Shown here: positions 23,450 to 36,185 of the stretch, piece after piece
How positions within the stretch are numbered: position 1 is the stretch's first letter
Layout of the letters: every line of letters starts with the position of its first letter
Assembly: GCA_025529335.1 (NCBI GenBank)
Contig: JAMYHX010000203.1
Location: 1 to 64,000, forward strand
Source of the DNA: Rhizopus sp. PT2906
Lineage: Eukaryota > Mucoromycota > Mucoromycetes > Mucorales > Rhizopodaceae
DNA length: 64,000 nt
Reading direction: 5' to 3'
Program-made: the position numbers and the translations under genes
The notes under the pieces: generated by a model
What the model saw: the letters and a program-made list of their open reading frames with translations, nothing else
Databases searched by the model: none
What the model was told of the DNA's origin: nothing

Positions 23450-23639
23450 TATCAACGACAAAAAAGAAAAAAAAAAGCAAGAAATCATTGTAGATGCTTT
23501 TTTTTATTTATAGACGTGTGCAAGTAACTAAACTTGCTCATGGACACGGAAGGGGGACTTTACGCCCAAGCGTATATACGAAGCGACTGCTTGTTTACTC
23601 CCACTTTCATTTACGCTGACCCCCCGTTTGTATAAGGCG

Positions 23640-25516
23640 TTAGTCACACACTTCAGAGTTGCTTGTTGAAGAAGAGGGTAATAGGGCTTTACGGATGCTG
23701 TAGAATGTACTAATAAACATGATGATCAGTCCAAATATCGTACATGCCCAGTGACAGATCTTTGAACTGTGAAAAAGCGGTCCATTGGATAGTTTCAAGA
23801 AACACAAAGGTGGGAGAACAAAGGCAAGGACAGTAGCGGAAAACGCTCCAGTGAGTTCTAGGACTATACCGAGATTACATGTAAGTAAGGATATGGCCAC
23901 TGTTGTCAGTATAAGTACGCTTGTGATGAAAAAGTGTCGCATTTTATCAAACTTGGCTGATGGCCAAAAATATGTTTCTAAAACCTTTTTACATATATTA
24001 GATCATCTTTCTCTATTTGTAAATAAACAACCTTACCTCTCGGCATACAAAGGCTTCAAGAGGAATAGTAGTAAACATGTTTAAGCCAAAAGCTAATCTT
24101 GCTATATTAATGAGCATATTGTCTGAAGGAAAATTGTTTAGGATATTGCCTACAGAATACAAGAACTGATTAAGAATAAAAAGGAGGGGCAATCATCACA
24201 CACACGTACCGACTGTTTTATCCGTAAAAGCCCAGTAACCAGATACAGCCAAGAGCAGACATGTAAAGAAAGCAATACCCATACTCCAATGAGTTACTGT
24301 AGCAAATCGATTGAGTGATGGTTGCCTTAGCGACCCAAATATCAAAAAACTATTATGATGACAAACAAATGCTTATGGTGGATGTTAGTTAATACAATTA
24401 TATAATATCTGTTATATCCTTACCAAAGCTCATGACAGCAATTGCCTGAAATGCTTCATTATTTATTATATTAAATCTTAATGTGCTAGATCCTCGGACG
24501 CTACTTGGCATTTGCGGCCCTTCAATTGCCACAGCAATGATGATAATGATAATTGCGACTAGAGCCAAAGCACTCGTCTTTGCTAGTTTCGAAATGTCCC
24601 TGTAAAGAGAGAGCGGGTATGATACAAATAATGTAAAGAATGATATACAGAGTTTGCGATCGGCAAGCATCCAGAGTAGAGGTACTTGATCAACCTTGGG
24701 GAATAATGATCGAATGACGTGAGGAATTGTGTCACCTACGTTGTTGTTGGTAACTGGAACCTTAATTTCATGTTTCAATTTACCTATAATTACACAATAC
24801 GCAGCCATTCCGCCAAATGCAAAGGCAAATTGAAAAATAGAGATGGCTATTAAGCCTGGTTTACCAAATGTAAATTCCATAAGGTCTTGATAGGTGGAAG
24901 TTCCTGATAACTTTCCATTATGGATCAATAATCGTACTGTCCAATCTTTATAACAAATAGGGCTTAGAATATGGAGCTGAGTATGTCATTTAATGCTTAC
25001 CAACTATGATTGTTAAAGCGATCAAGAGAAAAAGTCCTGTCCAAAAGCCCTACAAAGAAAGATATGAGTTGCATAAATAAATATACAGAAAAGGGGCATA
25101 ACACTTTACTGCTTCTTTAAATGCAAATGGTAATCCAATAATACCCGCCCCTATAATGCTGTTGGCCATATTGAGCTAAACTGTATACATTAAGACACGT
25201 TCTGGTGTACACAATATTCCGATGCACTTACAAAGCTAGTGAATATGCTGCCTCCTTCAGAGGGCAATCTGTACTGCTTCTGTTCCAAGTCGTCATATTC
25301 ATCTAAAGCTTCATCGTTTTGCTCTAGTAACGGTCTATATTGCTGTGCCCTGTCTGCAACACTAAAACTTATGGAATCTTCGAAATCAAGTTCGGCATAT
25401 TCTCTAACAGCACCTGCAAGATTAACCTCTGGTGAAGGAGAGTGATGTGTTATCATTGGTTGGCTATTGTACTCGGAATCTATAGACAGGCGTTGGCCAT
25501 TTATAATGTTGGACAT
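23640..25516 (-). CDS. Vacuolar-type amino acid transporter (AVT/SLC38 family)
   Basis: Eight exons give 497 residues: 25516-25232, 25175-25110, 25049-25001, 24945-24784, 24735-24424, 24371-24210, 24149-24037 and 23984-23640. An acidic cytosolic N-terminus of about 95 residues precedes membrane segment 1 with NMANSIIGAGIIGLPFAF, the hallmark of the AAAP family. GYWAFTDKT and VLELTGAFSATVLAFVLPP are further family motifs, and about eleven membrane segments can be counted. Fungal AVT proteins move neutral amino acids across the vacuole membrane. The 48-nt fourth intron is in frame and has no stop. Retaining it would add 16 residues (KLKHEIKVPVTNNNVG) after CVIIG. Confidence 0.9.
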
Positions 25517-25715
25517 CTTGTAAGAAAAAGCATATGAAATAGTGTAAAACAATTGATGATCAGTTAAGGAGCTAATAACGGGGCTAAAAATATACCGTTT
25601 CCATAAACAGGATTCATCAGCCAATGAAAATGAATTTGAGGAATCCTGTTGTCTATCTGTACCAAGGTCATACATCAAGACTAAAATAAGTCTTAATAAC
25701 ATTTATTTAACAAGT

Positions 25716-28700
25716 CTATTGTTTTTTATAATGTTTCGTATCAGGTCCCAAGAGGAACATGTTGGTAAATGAAGTACGACCACCACGATACTTTAATACA
25801 TAAAGAAGCTCCGGCAATAGCCCTTCTTTACCATGCAATAATTGCCAAATGAGAGGATGAACCCAGTTTTCTTGTATGCTTGAAAGGTGCCTTGAAAGCT
25901 CTAATTTCCAAAAAAAAAAAGAGATTAGTGCTATTTTTTAAAAGACGTATAAACATACCTTCAAGTAATGGCATTAAGCTATCAGTAGCAGTAGACTGCT
26001 CTGTATTTCCTAAAAGACCAATTTGAACATGTAGAGCAAGTATTGCCTTGTATACAGCTAAAAATAAATTAAGTGTTGAGGTTATACCGTATGGACCATG
26101 TTGCATAAACTAAATTAATCAAATCATTTAATACACATTCGCTGGTCCGTTCAAGATACTTACCGTTGTGGACATGGACCTAACTGATTTTGCAAACACG
26201 CCAAGTTGATCACAGAGTGTCTTTATCTTTTCGACATCAAGAGCTACATCACTCGTCATGCAAAGAATATCTAAATCAACTTTGGCCAATTGTACATCAA
26301 TTAATTCTTCTTTATAAATATTTGGGTTCTCCTTTGCAAACAAGGCCTTTGTCTTTGAGAATTCATTCTCCCAAATTGTTTCTAGGGGGCATAAAGCATT
26401 AGATGTTGTTCTTTCAGCCTTGCAAGTTTTACTTACTCAGACTTTCTTCATTTGCTAAAGCAGTGTTTAAGGCTGCTTTTAATGAATGACAGGATCCAAA
26501 ATTTTCTATCAGATATCTATTCACTAGCTCTAAAGCACGTTCATGGTGCACTGGACTTTGTAAATGTAACGCGTCTGACACGATCTGAGCTGTATCCATA
26601 CGGACATCCACATCATCATCTTGTAAGAGTTGAGTGATAGAAATGAGTACAGCAACCTTTGCATCACGAGCGGTGTTCATGCTCTGTTCTTGTGAAAATA
26701 AGAACTTGGATGCATGCTTGATAGATTTTACAGCAGCTTCTCGTAAAGGTAAGGACATTTCCTTTTGACTGTAAAGTGAAATAAAGTTGCTCCAGACTGC
26801 AAGACAGTGCTGAGCCCATTCCTTGTCTCCCATATGATAAATCTACAGCAAACCTTAGCATTCATTCCCTTTTTTGTTTGTTTGTAAGTATACCTGTTCA
26901 AGCAGAGAGCCTAGCAGAGGAAGCACAGACTCTTTAATAGACAGAGGCCTCTTTTCCGCAATGTTATCGACAAGTTTATGCCAGTATTGCTGAATGGTGA
27001 ATTTGGAATTAGAGACAGGATAAGGTGTGACAGGTTGCAGTGTCAACAAGAGCTTAGCTGCATTGACATAACAATTTTGATAGTCTTCGCCTTCAAATGT
27101 TCTCTGTGCTAAAATATGATGTAACCTTGTGCTATATAACATGACAGAGTCAGCAAATAAAACAAGAAAGAGCAACTGCTTACCTTAAACAGGAACCGTC
27201 CTTGTTTGCTTCGCGCTTTTTAAAGTGTGTCAATAACTTTTCTAGGGCGAGCAGACGAACTTCATAATCACGGTCTTCAATTAAGTAAAGAACGTCGTCT
27301 ATGTCATGATCCGGTCTATTTAATGCATTCAATAAAACAATGTTTGCTGCAGCTTGTCTTAATAAATAGGATCCAATGCCATGTAGTTGGCTATTACTGA
27401 TAATCTTCTGGCATATAGATACTGCAGTCAATTGCAATTCAGCAAAGCTTGAGGTCGAGGACTGCAACAGCTCTATAAAGAAGTGTTAAATAATAAATGA
27501 CAAAGGAGAGGGTTGATCACTTGCCTTTAGTCAATTCTTTATCTTTGTCACCAAAAGTCATCCATGTCGTGTCAAAGAAAAATTCTGCAATAATAGATAA
27601 AAGGAGAGCACCGTTCATATGACAGAATCGCCCCTTTTCAAGCAACTCCAATGATTTCAAGATGACACTAGGAACCAGTTGAATAAATTGTGTAAAGACT
27701 TGTGGTTTGGCAGAACTAGAATAAAAGTGTCCATGCAAAATGAATTTAACTTGCAAAAGCCTTCCATGAATCTGATTCTGTGTCAGGTTATCTCCAAGTT
27801 CCATCAGCTGTGTGATAACACCATTGACATCGTGAACTAACGGCACCAAGGCTCTAGCAGCCATTTCTCGGGTTTTATAGATGGCACTAGCAGCACAGGG
27901 CATGACGAGAGGAATAAATGGTGCCAGTACGTTGTCTTGTTCGTCTTCTTTTTCCAAAGATGGCTTCATACGCGATAATAAAGTCAGCATGGGATAGAGA
28001 CCAGGATGAACACTTGCAGCAGTGGGATTGTTCAAAAGATGCTCTACAGCGACCTTTAGTTCTTTTAAGAGATACGGATGTAGGTCAGGGAATCGGACAA
28101 AAAACTCACGGCCTGTCAGTGTATTGACATGACTGTGTTCATCCTTCGTCTTCTTTGTGCCAAATGTTCTTTGTAAAAGAGTTGAGAATAACATGACGGA
28201 ACAATTGCGAATAGCCCAACTACAACATTGAGATATAATTAGTATATTGTTTTAACACACTTCTTAAGATTACCTAAAGGATGAGAAACCACTAATTGCT
28301 AATGAGAAACCGTTGGACACATATTCCAAAACATGGTTTCCCAACTTGGAGTCCATAAAAATAGATCGCATGATGTTATATGCATGTACTTGAGGCAAGT
28401 CAATACGCTGGTCAGCGTCCTTGGGAGGTTCTTGGCTTGCAAGTGCCATTAACTGCTTCATTGCACTGGCTAACAGCTCCCTTTTAATCGATTGCTCACT
28501 ACTGAGCACGGCTAGAATGCACAGAGGCAAACCTGCACTACGTCTAGTAATAGAGATATTACTTGATGTCAGGCCATCCAGGTCATTTTGCAACCAACGA
28601 GAAGGAAGTTGAGAGATACTCAGGTCCTTTACTGCTAATAGTTTCATATTCAAAGATACATAGGCAGGATAAACTGAGGAAAATGCACCTCTATGACGAA

Positions 28701-31700
28701 TGTTCGTCAAAAGGCCGTGGAAGAGTTCACCGGCATCAACCAAGTCTTCAAGAGTAAATATGGTATGGGTAGCATCTTGGGAGGTAATAGGTACATTCGA
28801 AATCATGACTTGCAACAGAGAACTTGCTTCCTTTACAGCACGCCAACAGCAACTAAGAATGATCTGATGTTTTGGTCCAGACGCAGTGTCATCTAAGCTT
28901 TCATCCAATAATTGCTCATCCATATCGTCTGTTTCTTGGTAATTTAAAGGTAGATTTCCCTCAGGAGAAGGATCTGAAAGGACGTCTAGTGCAGCATCAC
29001 ATGCTTCTTTAATCAAACACACCGCACGCTTATGCACCCTTTTCCAATCAACAAAATGTTTCTGAACCGTATCGCTCCTATAGTCAAGCTCGGAAAAGAC
29101 ATACTGAAGAGCAAGTAAGGTACCATGCATTGGATGTTGTTGAGCAGCCAAAAGCAAGTTGCTTTTAGCAATTGTTACTTGCCTTTCCAGCAAATCGAGC
29201 AGTCTTTCTGTAAAAATGACTGCAGCGCTCGTCTTTTCGTTGAATTTACTTTCATGTAATTTGCCTTGCTCGGGATTCAAGTCAAAGCCAAGATGAACCA
29301 CATACTTTTTGAATATCAGTCTGAATACCATGGCTCCACTGTCGCTTTCGTTAGCACGCGTGCTTACGACATTGTTCAGGCCCCACCAAAGCAGATTTTG
29401 TACGTCAAGTTTTGATTCGATCCCTGGTAAGGGGCTAGGGAACTGATTTAATATATCGAACGCTTGAACACGGTTGAAGTCATAAGGGTTCATAAAGACA
29501 TTGATCAAGAGCTTTGATAGACGAGCTGTTGCAAGCGGTAACTGAAAGGGGAATTCAGGTTGTCGATCGGTAAAGCCCTCAATGGGTGGTAGCTCGGTAA
29601 CACCAAACGTCTTGACCAGGATGCTTAACATACGCAAAGCTGTTGCAACGCGTTGGTATGATGCACCAGGATACAACGAGTCAGAGATAAAGTCACAAAG
29701 CCAGAATAAGAAGGATCGACCCTGTTCAATACGTGCCATAATGTCTGTTGCATCTGATGCTCCTTTCTTGGCATCCTTTGTTTCGGACAACTTATAAGCG
29801 CGATATTGAGAATAGAGGTTTCCTCGTAAGCGGACCCATAGTTTCGTAAGATGAGCGCACATCTGCTGACGGAACTCGGGCGCGGTAGAGTTCATGTTGA
29901 GAGGCAGAAACATTTTAACCATATCTAATTCAATAAAAGTAACTTCGGCCGTGGCTTTTCGAGATTCGCATAAAAGACCAAGGACATCAATACGAACTTG
30001 GGGGTCGCTATGATGCACAGCAAGCTTCAATACGTCGATAGGAATTTTGGTCTTTTCTAAAGTGGGTTCAGATGTATATGCATTTCCATCAATAATATCA
30101 AGAGCTCTTGCAGATTTTAAAACAGCAATAAACGCATTTAATCGAAACCTTGGATCAAACTTGCCCTCCTTCCATCTTGAATCATGCACATCTTGTAAAA
30201 TATTCACCAGGAACCAAAATGACTGAGACGACACTTTAAAAAGAGGCTGTAGCAAAAATCCACTTACATTCTTTCGAACTAATTCGAAAGATGAAGTTAA
30301 GCTTTGAAGCAAGGGTAAAGCCCATAGAGCGATCCATTCATCCGCCGCGTGCTTTGAGTTCGAGTCGTATTTTACTTTGCCATTGTGGCCATTGAATTTT
30401 TCATGGCCTGGTATGGTGTCTTGTATGCGTCGATATAAGAACGTCAGCAAGAAATACGTGATCTGTGGACAGAGGATGAGACTGTCCATAGCTTGTAAGC
30501 ACTTTTCTATCAAACGAGGCTCGACTTTAAGAAAAGTATCTGTTTCTACTTTTTCTACAAGCATATTCAAAAGTGCATATTTAACTTTTTTGTGCCAGTC
30601 CATGTTGATCATGTTTTTCAAGAGATGATGTAAAAACTCGTTATATGTGTGATCTTGGTTATAAAAGTTGGACTTGATTTGCATAAGTGATAATACAAGT
30701 TCAAAAATAGATCTAACCTAAAAAAAAGGGGGTTGAGTACTCCAAGTCATGTATTGGCTTGATTTGTTACCTTGTGTTGAATAGAGTCAATTGGATCATC
30801 CCAGTGATCCCAAACATAATAAATCAGTCTATCCATATTTTTAGAGTGAATTGGTCCTGAGATTGAGTCGATAATATGCTTCTCTTTATTGCATTCCATG
30901 ATTTCCTTTGTTTGTTGAAGCCATGTTGCCATAGATTCAAATACGACAACCTTGCATGATGCATCCAAATTAGGAGTTTGACAAAACAAGTCAATGCTGA
31001 AGAAGATGATTTCGTTCAGATTCTTGAAAGATTGTCTAAAAGATGGCGCATCAACACAAGCTTATGATACTATAGACTAGACTTACCCTTTAAGGGGATC
31101 AATGAAACATAGCTCTGGTGGACAGTCCAGTAAAATGACCTCTTTTCTTAAGCTGGATGAAAGTCCTCTCAAGATGAATATGATTGGAGCATCACGGCCT
31201 TGCCAGCACTGGGTCTCGGTAAATCTTACAAACATGTCTGAAATATCAAGCGTTGAGATAATCTTTTCTGTTTCTGCTGTTTTTGTATTCGTAAAGAAGC
31301 AATCAAGTACCAAATCACGCGTGGTTTCAGCGTTGTTTGCCAAGTTGAGAAACGCGCCAATAGCCATTCCTGCCACCTGATTACACTCTTTACTATAACT
31401 CGATGTATCAAGACAAATGTCTAGCAAGATTCGAACAACTCTACTTAATAACATTAGCTCATGATCGTCCTTTAGCCCCGCTTCAGCCTTTTTAAAGAGC
31501 TCAGGTCCAGCTTGCAACTGACGAGAAAACAGGACGAGAATTGTCTTTGATATGAATTCAATATCCCCTAAAAACTGATCTGCGCTCGTGTTTAATGTCT
31601 TGGCGCTGTTTTTCATGTTTCTTATCTGGTCTCGTGCATTCTGTAATCCATTTGTCATGTATTCAAGTGTTTCATAAAAGTAATCTGCAATAACTTGTTG

Positions 31701-32310
31701 ACCCAGTGGATACTTTGACATGGCATATATAGTCAATGCCTTTTGGGACAGTGGTTTGTCCTCAAAGCACGGTTCAGTCGTCTTGTCCATGATATATTTC
31801 GTGTAATATGACTTGAAGAAAGAGTCTTTCAAGTATTTGGCACATGATTCGATCATTGGAACAAACATACGTCTAGAAAGGTTCTCTTGAGCAGCGAAAT
31901 ATCCAAGAGATGCTATGGGGTCGACCAGATGTCTAACTTGATCAAGTTCGGTCTCTGAAGGCTGATCCAATAGTTTCTGTAGCAATTTTGCTATATATAA
32001 AATATAAGGCTTTTGTTTTTCTTTCATGTTATCCTGAACTACCAGATTCTTTAATACAAGCAACCTGCTTATTCCAAGGCGCATTTCCAAGTGAAATGAG
32101 TCTTTGTAAGGGAATGACCGGGGCAATAGGTTTATCATTAGGATGAGCTTCAAAGTACTTGTCAACCAGTGCTGCCCAAGAGTTGAATAACACCTTGGGC
32201 AATCTGACAGGTCCTGTATCTTTATTGTCCATAAGTGGATTAAAAAGGAAATTTAGATAATTCTGAAGCTTACTTTTAACAAGTGGCTTATGTTTGTAGA
32301 AAGACTGCAT
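25716..32310 (-). CDS. TRM732: THADA/Trm732-like tRNA 2'-O-methylation cofactor
   Basis: This is a giant HEAT-like protein of about 2,000 residues. Supported exons are about 32310-32175, about 32120-31087, 31035-30771, 30717-28274, 28219-27525, 27472-27184, 27131-26894, 26842-26437, 26381-26164, 26109-25959 and 25900-25716. The DUF2428 core is visible: RRSAGLPLCILAVLSSE, then AYNIMRSIFMDSKLG and ISGFSSFRSWAIRNCSVMLF-like sequence across an intron. Trm732 pairs with Trm7 to methylate position 32 of the tRNA anticodon loop. The join near 32100-32190 is unresolved, because the frame changes there and no unique intron fits. The exon 5 intron (27524-27473) has a GC donor. The first ATG (32310) lies 45 bp after the Yrb2 stop. 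Confidence 0.85.
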
Positions 32311-32355
32311 AAAATTGGGTAATTTATTATTTACAAGAGCATACAAATAAGCAAT

Positions 32356-33944
32356 TTATTCATTCTTTGTAGGAACATGAGCCATAATGGTTTCATAGAC
32401 TTCCTTGGCAACTGAAGGATTACTTAACTTTAGAGCAAAATTCACAAGTTTAGTATCGCTTGTTCCATCTTCTTTTGTCGTTTTTTCAAATCCTGCAAAT
32501 CTAACAAACTTTTCTTGCATAATAAAGACCTTCATTCCTTCAAAGAGCAAAAGGTTCAATATGAGTCTGTAAACTGAGTCGGTACGCATGACAAGACGCG
32601 TTTGTGGTGTTGATTTATTCTCTTCTTTCACGTTAATACGGAATGTACCAACTCCACGTTCTTTCCAGTTTCCAGAAGGACCATCAAGGATAAGCAATTT
32701 GGCTTTGGTTTGAAAGATTGTATGTTCATCTTCTTCACCAGTTTTGACTGTTTAAAATAAGAAGATGGTCTTACATCACCCAAGTGGACTTACCTTCCGC
32801 TTTTTGTGTGATTCCAGGTACTTTCACCTTGGGCTCTTTACCAAAACTGTTATCTTCATCCTCCTCACCTTCGCTCTTGAGTTCTTTTTCAGTATCATCA
32901 TCGTTACCATTAGTGTTTGATGTTGAAGATGGTGATACGTTTTTTAAGCTACTACTAGCATTCGCCGCCGCTGCTGCTGCCATAAATGGAGACACAGTCG
33001 CCTTTGCAAATGATGCAAAGGGTGATGTAGTAGTAGTAGTTTTGGCAGTAGTGGCGGTAGTACTAGCCAAAGTCGATTGCGTCTGTTCCTTCGAGTCGGA
33101 GGATTCCTTGCTCCCATTGTTTGTTGTTGTTGCTGCTGCTGCTTTGAAACCACCAAATCCAAAGTTGCTGAATCCACCAAAAGCTGGCTTTATTGAAATG
33201 ACTTTTTTTAGCAAATTGCTACCATATCTGCTTTATACATGTTTACCTTTGTGGTTGTAGGTATAGTCTGATGTGTGGCTGCCCAGCCTTTGGTGCCAAA
33301 GCCAGAAGATGCGCCAAAAGCATACTTTGGCTTTTCAGCCGTTGTATTGTCTTCTTTTTTGTTACTTTCAGAAGGTGATTCCTCTTCAGCAAATTCTCCC
33401 CAGTCATCGTCGTCATTTTTGCCACCAAATTGGACAGCGACCTTGTTTTCTGTGGCAGTCTTTACTTGTTTTTCTTCTTTGGGAACATCCAAGTCTTTGT
33501 CTTTTTGACTGTTATTTGTGTCTATAGTACGATCGTCTGAAGGGTCATTGTCCGTAGTCGACATTTCTTTCATATTTCGACGGATTGTACTAACTGAAGG
33601 AGTACCATTATCTTCTTCATCGCGTTTACTATAAATTCAATGTTAGTCAAGCTGTCTTTTTTCAATATGTATATAAACAAACGTTTTCTTTGTAGCGGTG
33701 ACAGATGGAACATTCTCTTGAACATCTTCCTTCTATATTCCAAAGTTAACTTTATTTTTCTTGTATTATTTTCTTGTTGTTAGTACCTCGTCGATAGTTT
33801 CTACAAAAGCAGGCTCAACTGACTGAGCTCTTCCTCTTTTTTTGTTCATTGCAGATTCTTCTACACGTCATTGTTAGTCAAAAGAAGAAGAGTTGAATCA
33901 CACGCTTTACCTGTTTCAATCATTGACTCAGGTGGCGAAGACAT
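32356..33944 (-). CDS. YRB2: Yrb2/RanBP3-like Ran-binding protein
   Basis: Six exons give 441 residues: 33944-33911, 33860-33787, 33732-33683, 33628-33247, 33187-32794 and 32747-32356. The N-terminal part is basic and acidic by turns (NKKRGRAQS, TKKTKRDEED) and suits nuclear import. The middle has FG-type repeats (FGGFSNFGFGGF). The C-terminal RanBP1-type domain shows HTIFQTKAKLLIL followed by WKERGVGTFRINV and RLILNLLLFEGM. Yrb2/RanBP3 assists Crm1-dependent nuclear export. The order of domains and the length fit the family. The 5' flank holds a 30-base A tract (34059-34088). Confidence 0.88.
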
Positions 33945-34057
33945 GACTTTAACTTTTTACGGATCAAGACTAATTAAAAAAGAGAGAGAGAGAGAAAGAG
34001 AAAAATTTATGTGATTTTCTATCAAATTATTCGTGGCATCTTCTCCGCTGATGGACC

Positions 34058-34058
<1 letters not shown>

Positions 34059-34088
<30 letters not shown>
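34059..34088. repeat. A30 homopolymer
   Basis: Thirty consecutive adenines lie between the FANCA-like stop and the Yrb2 start. For the minus-strand genes this is a T30 tract in the Yrb2 promoter, where such tracts often exclude nucleosomes. Confidence 0.9.
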
Positions 34089-34094
<6 letters not shown>

Positions 34095-34181
34095 TACACT
34101 ATCCACTTGTCATGTAAATAACTCTTGTTGACCTATAACGAAAAAGATAAGCCATCAAGAAAAAGGGGGGAATGATCAATA

Positions 34182-36036
34182 TCATTTATTGATATATTCA
34201 TTATAAACTGACTCAGGTATCTTTCCTTTCTCTTTTAAAGCTAGAATTAATTGATGTTTCGCATTCATCAGTGTTGAATTATTTGTCGTCCAGGAGAACA
34301 GACTTGGTAAGAACGTGGCTATAAACCATTGTCGACGAAATACAAAATTTTGAAGCACGGTTGTTGGAATAACACCGTTTTTCTTGACAAACGACTCTAC
34401 TGCCAAAGTAACTTGGTCTTCTACTGCGTTGGACGCAATAGATGCAGAGGTCTGCAAGGGCTGGTTGAATGCCGAAGGATATTTCTTTAGACTATTATCA
34501 ACACCTAATTCGAGTAGTCGTTTTCGTACTAATCTTATAAATAGATCATCTTGTGTATGGTTAAATAACGCTTTCCCGTGTATCTGGAGGACACTCGGTA
34601 TCTCATAAGGTATCATGTCTTCAAGTGTCTTTAGTAAAGTACCATGCCCTCTTTTTGTGAGTGTAGTCGTCTTTGGATTTGAAAATGTGTTCTATTGATA
34701 TTATATATGAATGCAGCTGCTTGATTTAAGCTGTAAATTTACCTCAAACCATGTGCTGTAAGAGAGATCAGTATGTATAAAGTGTAGTGTTATCTGGGCA
34801 AAGGCTAACAGGACAGCTAAACTACCTGTACTATCACCCTTCTCAAGTATGTCAATTGCTCCCTTTGTGATCCAATCCATGATGTCAAATATTCGCAGCA
34901 TATCTCTGCCTTCTGCGACTAACTGTCTGCATCCACTACTATAAATAGACAACAGAATGCCAATATCAGGCACAGTATCCTGAAAGAAAATACGATAAGT
35001 ACATGTGAGTAAATTTTGGGTCCCCACTTTACACTTTCTGCCTCAGAGGCAGATTGTAATGCTTGTATGCTAAACTCAGTCATGGTCATTGTAGAATCTT
35101 GGTTGAACTCAAAGAACCAAGATGCCAAGTACTGAAAAATGAGGTCCTTTTCGTGGTTACCAGGGTTACTGTGACATAAAATATCCTTCTTTGCCCTTTC
35201 AATTGTCTCATAGAATACCATTTGCACAGTATCTTTTGTACTCATCAGCTCTCTTACAAGTAGCAATCGATCCATGCATGATTTTCGATTTGTATCAGGT
35301 CGTTGTAACACGTAATACAGTCTCTTTATCCTTTCTAATCTCACGGTATCACTGACATCCGTCAGGACTCTCTTTTTTTCTTTCTTTCTTTTAAAATACT
35401 TACTTGTTCAAAAGATACTTGCTATCCTTCATAAAGAACTCATCCAATTGTTCATTGCTTAAAGACATAACATAGGCTAACCCATATAAATATCATCCCT
35501 TTGTTTTTTTTTAAACAACTAACCTTTTCCAATATCTTCTCTATAAGCAAATAACTCATAAAGAGCAGCATTTAAGGTATCAGAATCCATCATTTGAAGG
35601 ATAAGACGTAACCGTATTGCCAATGTATCTCGCAGTAATATAGAAAGTATATAGTACGATTCAAAAAGTCTACCTAAAGTCGACTTTTCGACATGTTCAG
35701 TAAGAAACTGAGCAAATAGTCTTGGTGAAAAATACATGTTGTTGTAGAGTTGCTTGATTCTTTTGGCCAGCGAAGGAAGCATTTCTTTTTCTTTCTGTTT
35801 TGTTTCAGTTAGAAGTCAATCAAGTTATTCATAAAATACTATACGCCTAATGGTAGCATGTCAACCAAGCATTTGGCAACATGTAAAGTTTCATGTTGAG
35901 CATCACTTGTCATTTCGACCTGTTCTGGTTGTTTAACGAAATACTGTTCAGGTTGTTGTCGTGTTAATGTCCATTGGATTTTATCGTTGTCTGCTGTAGT
36001 GAGCTTTAGTTTACGCGTACAAGGTATATTTGGCAT
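34182..36036 (-). CDS. FANCA-like Fanconi anaemia protein
   Basis: Six exons give 533 residues: 36036-35845, 35794-35524, 35476-35404, 35351-35033, 34979-34743 and 34691-34182. The last 200 residues match the order of landmarks I know from animal FANCA. A WFE-x-TF segment is followed by MIPYEIPSVLQIHGKALF, then GVIPTTVLQNFVFRRQWF and IATFLPSLF, and finally LKEKGKIPESVYNEY. The upstream part is helical and repeat-like (VPDIGILLSIYSSGCRQL). FANCA is a core-complex subunit that helps ubiquitinate FANCD2 at DNA crosslinks. This protein is far shorter than human FANCA (1,455 residues) and seems to lack the C-terminal part. Intron 3 was placed at 35403-35352, because an alternative acceptor would leave only 34 nt. 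The next minus-strand genes upstream include RNR1. Confidence 0.7.
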
Positions 36037-36185
36037 AAAAAAGAGAAAAAAAAAAAAGGAAAGGGATCAAAATACAGTCATATAAAGAGCACTTGTCAGA
36101 ACGAGTGATAAAGTAGTCATGAATGTGGGGGCAACAGATACTAATTTATTTAGTCAAAGAAAGAAGAAAGAAAAAAAGGAATGCA

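Noticed and set aside
24736..24783. Reading the AVT ORF straight through without an intron
   Set aside because: Family members read CVIIG-DTIPHV without an insert, and GTAAAT...GTAG borders are present, so splicing is preferred.
25190..25702. Longer minus-strand ORF (170 aa) extending the transporter N-terminus
   Set aside because: The upstream part lacks coding character and the ORF runs past the exon 1 donor. The start MSNIINGQRLSIDS at 25516 with splicing at 25231 gives the proper transporter.
32784..33527. Plus-strand ORFs opposite Yrb2 (up to 158 aa)
   Set aside because: Shadows of the low-complexity Ser/Thr/Ala-rich minus-strand coding sequence.
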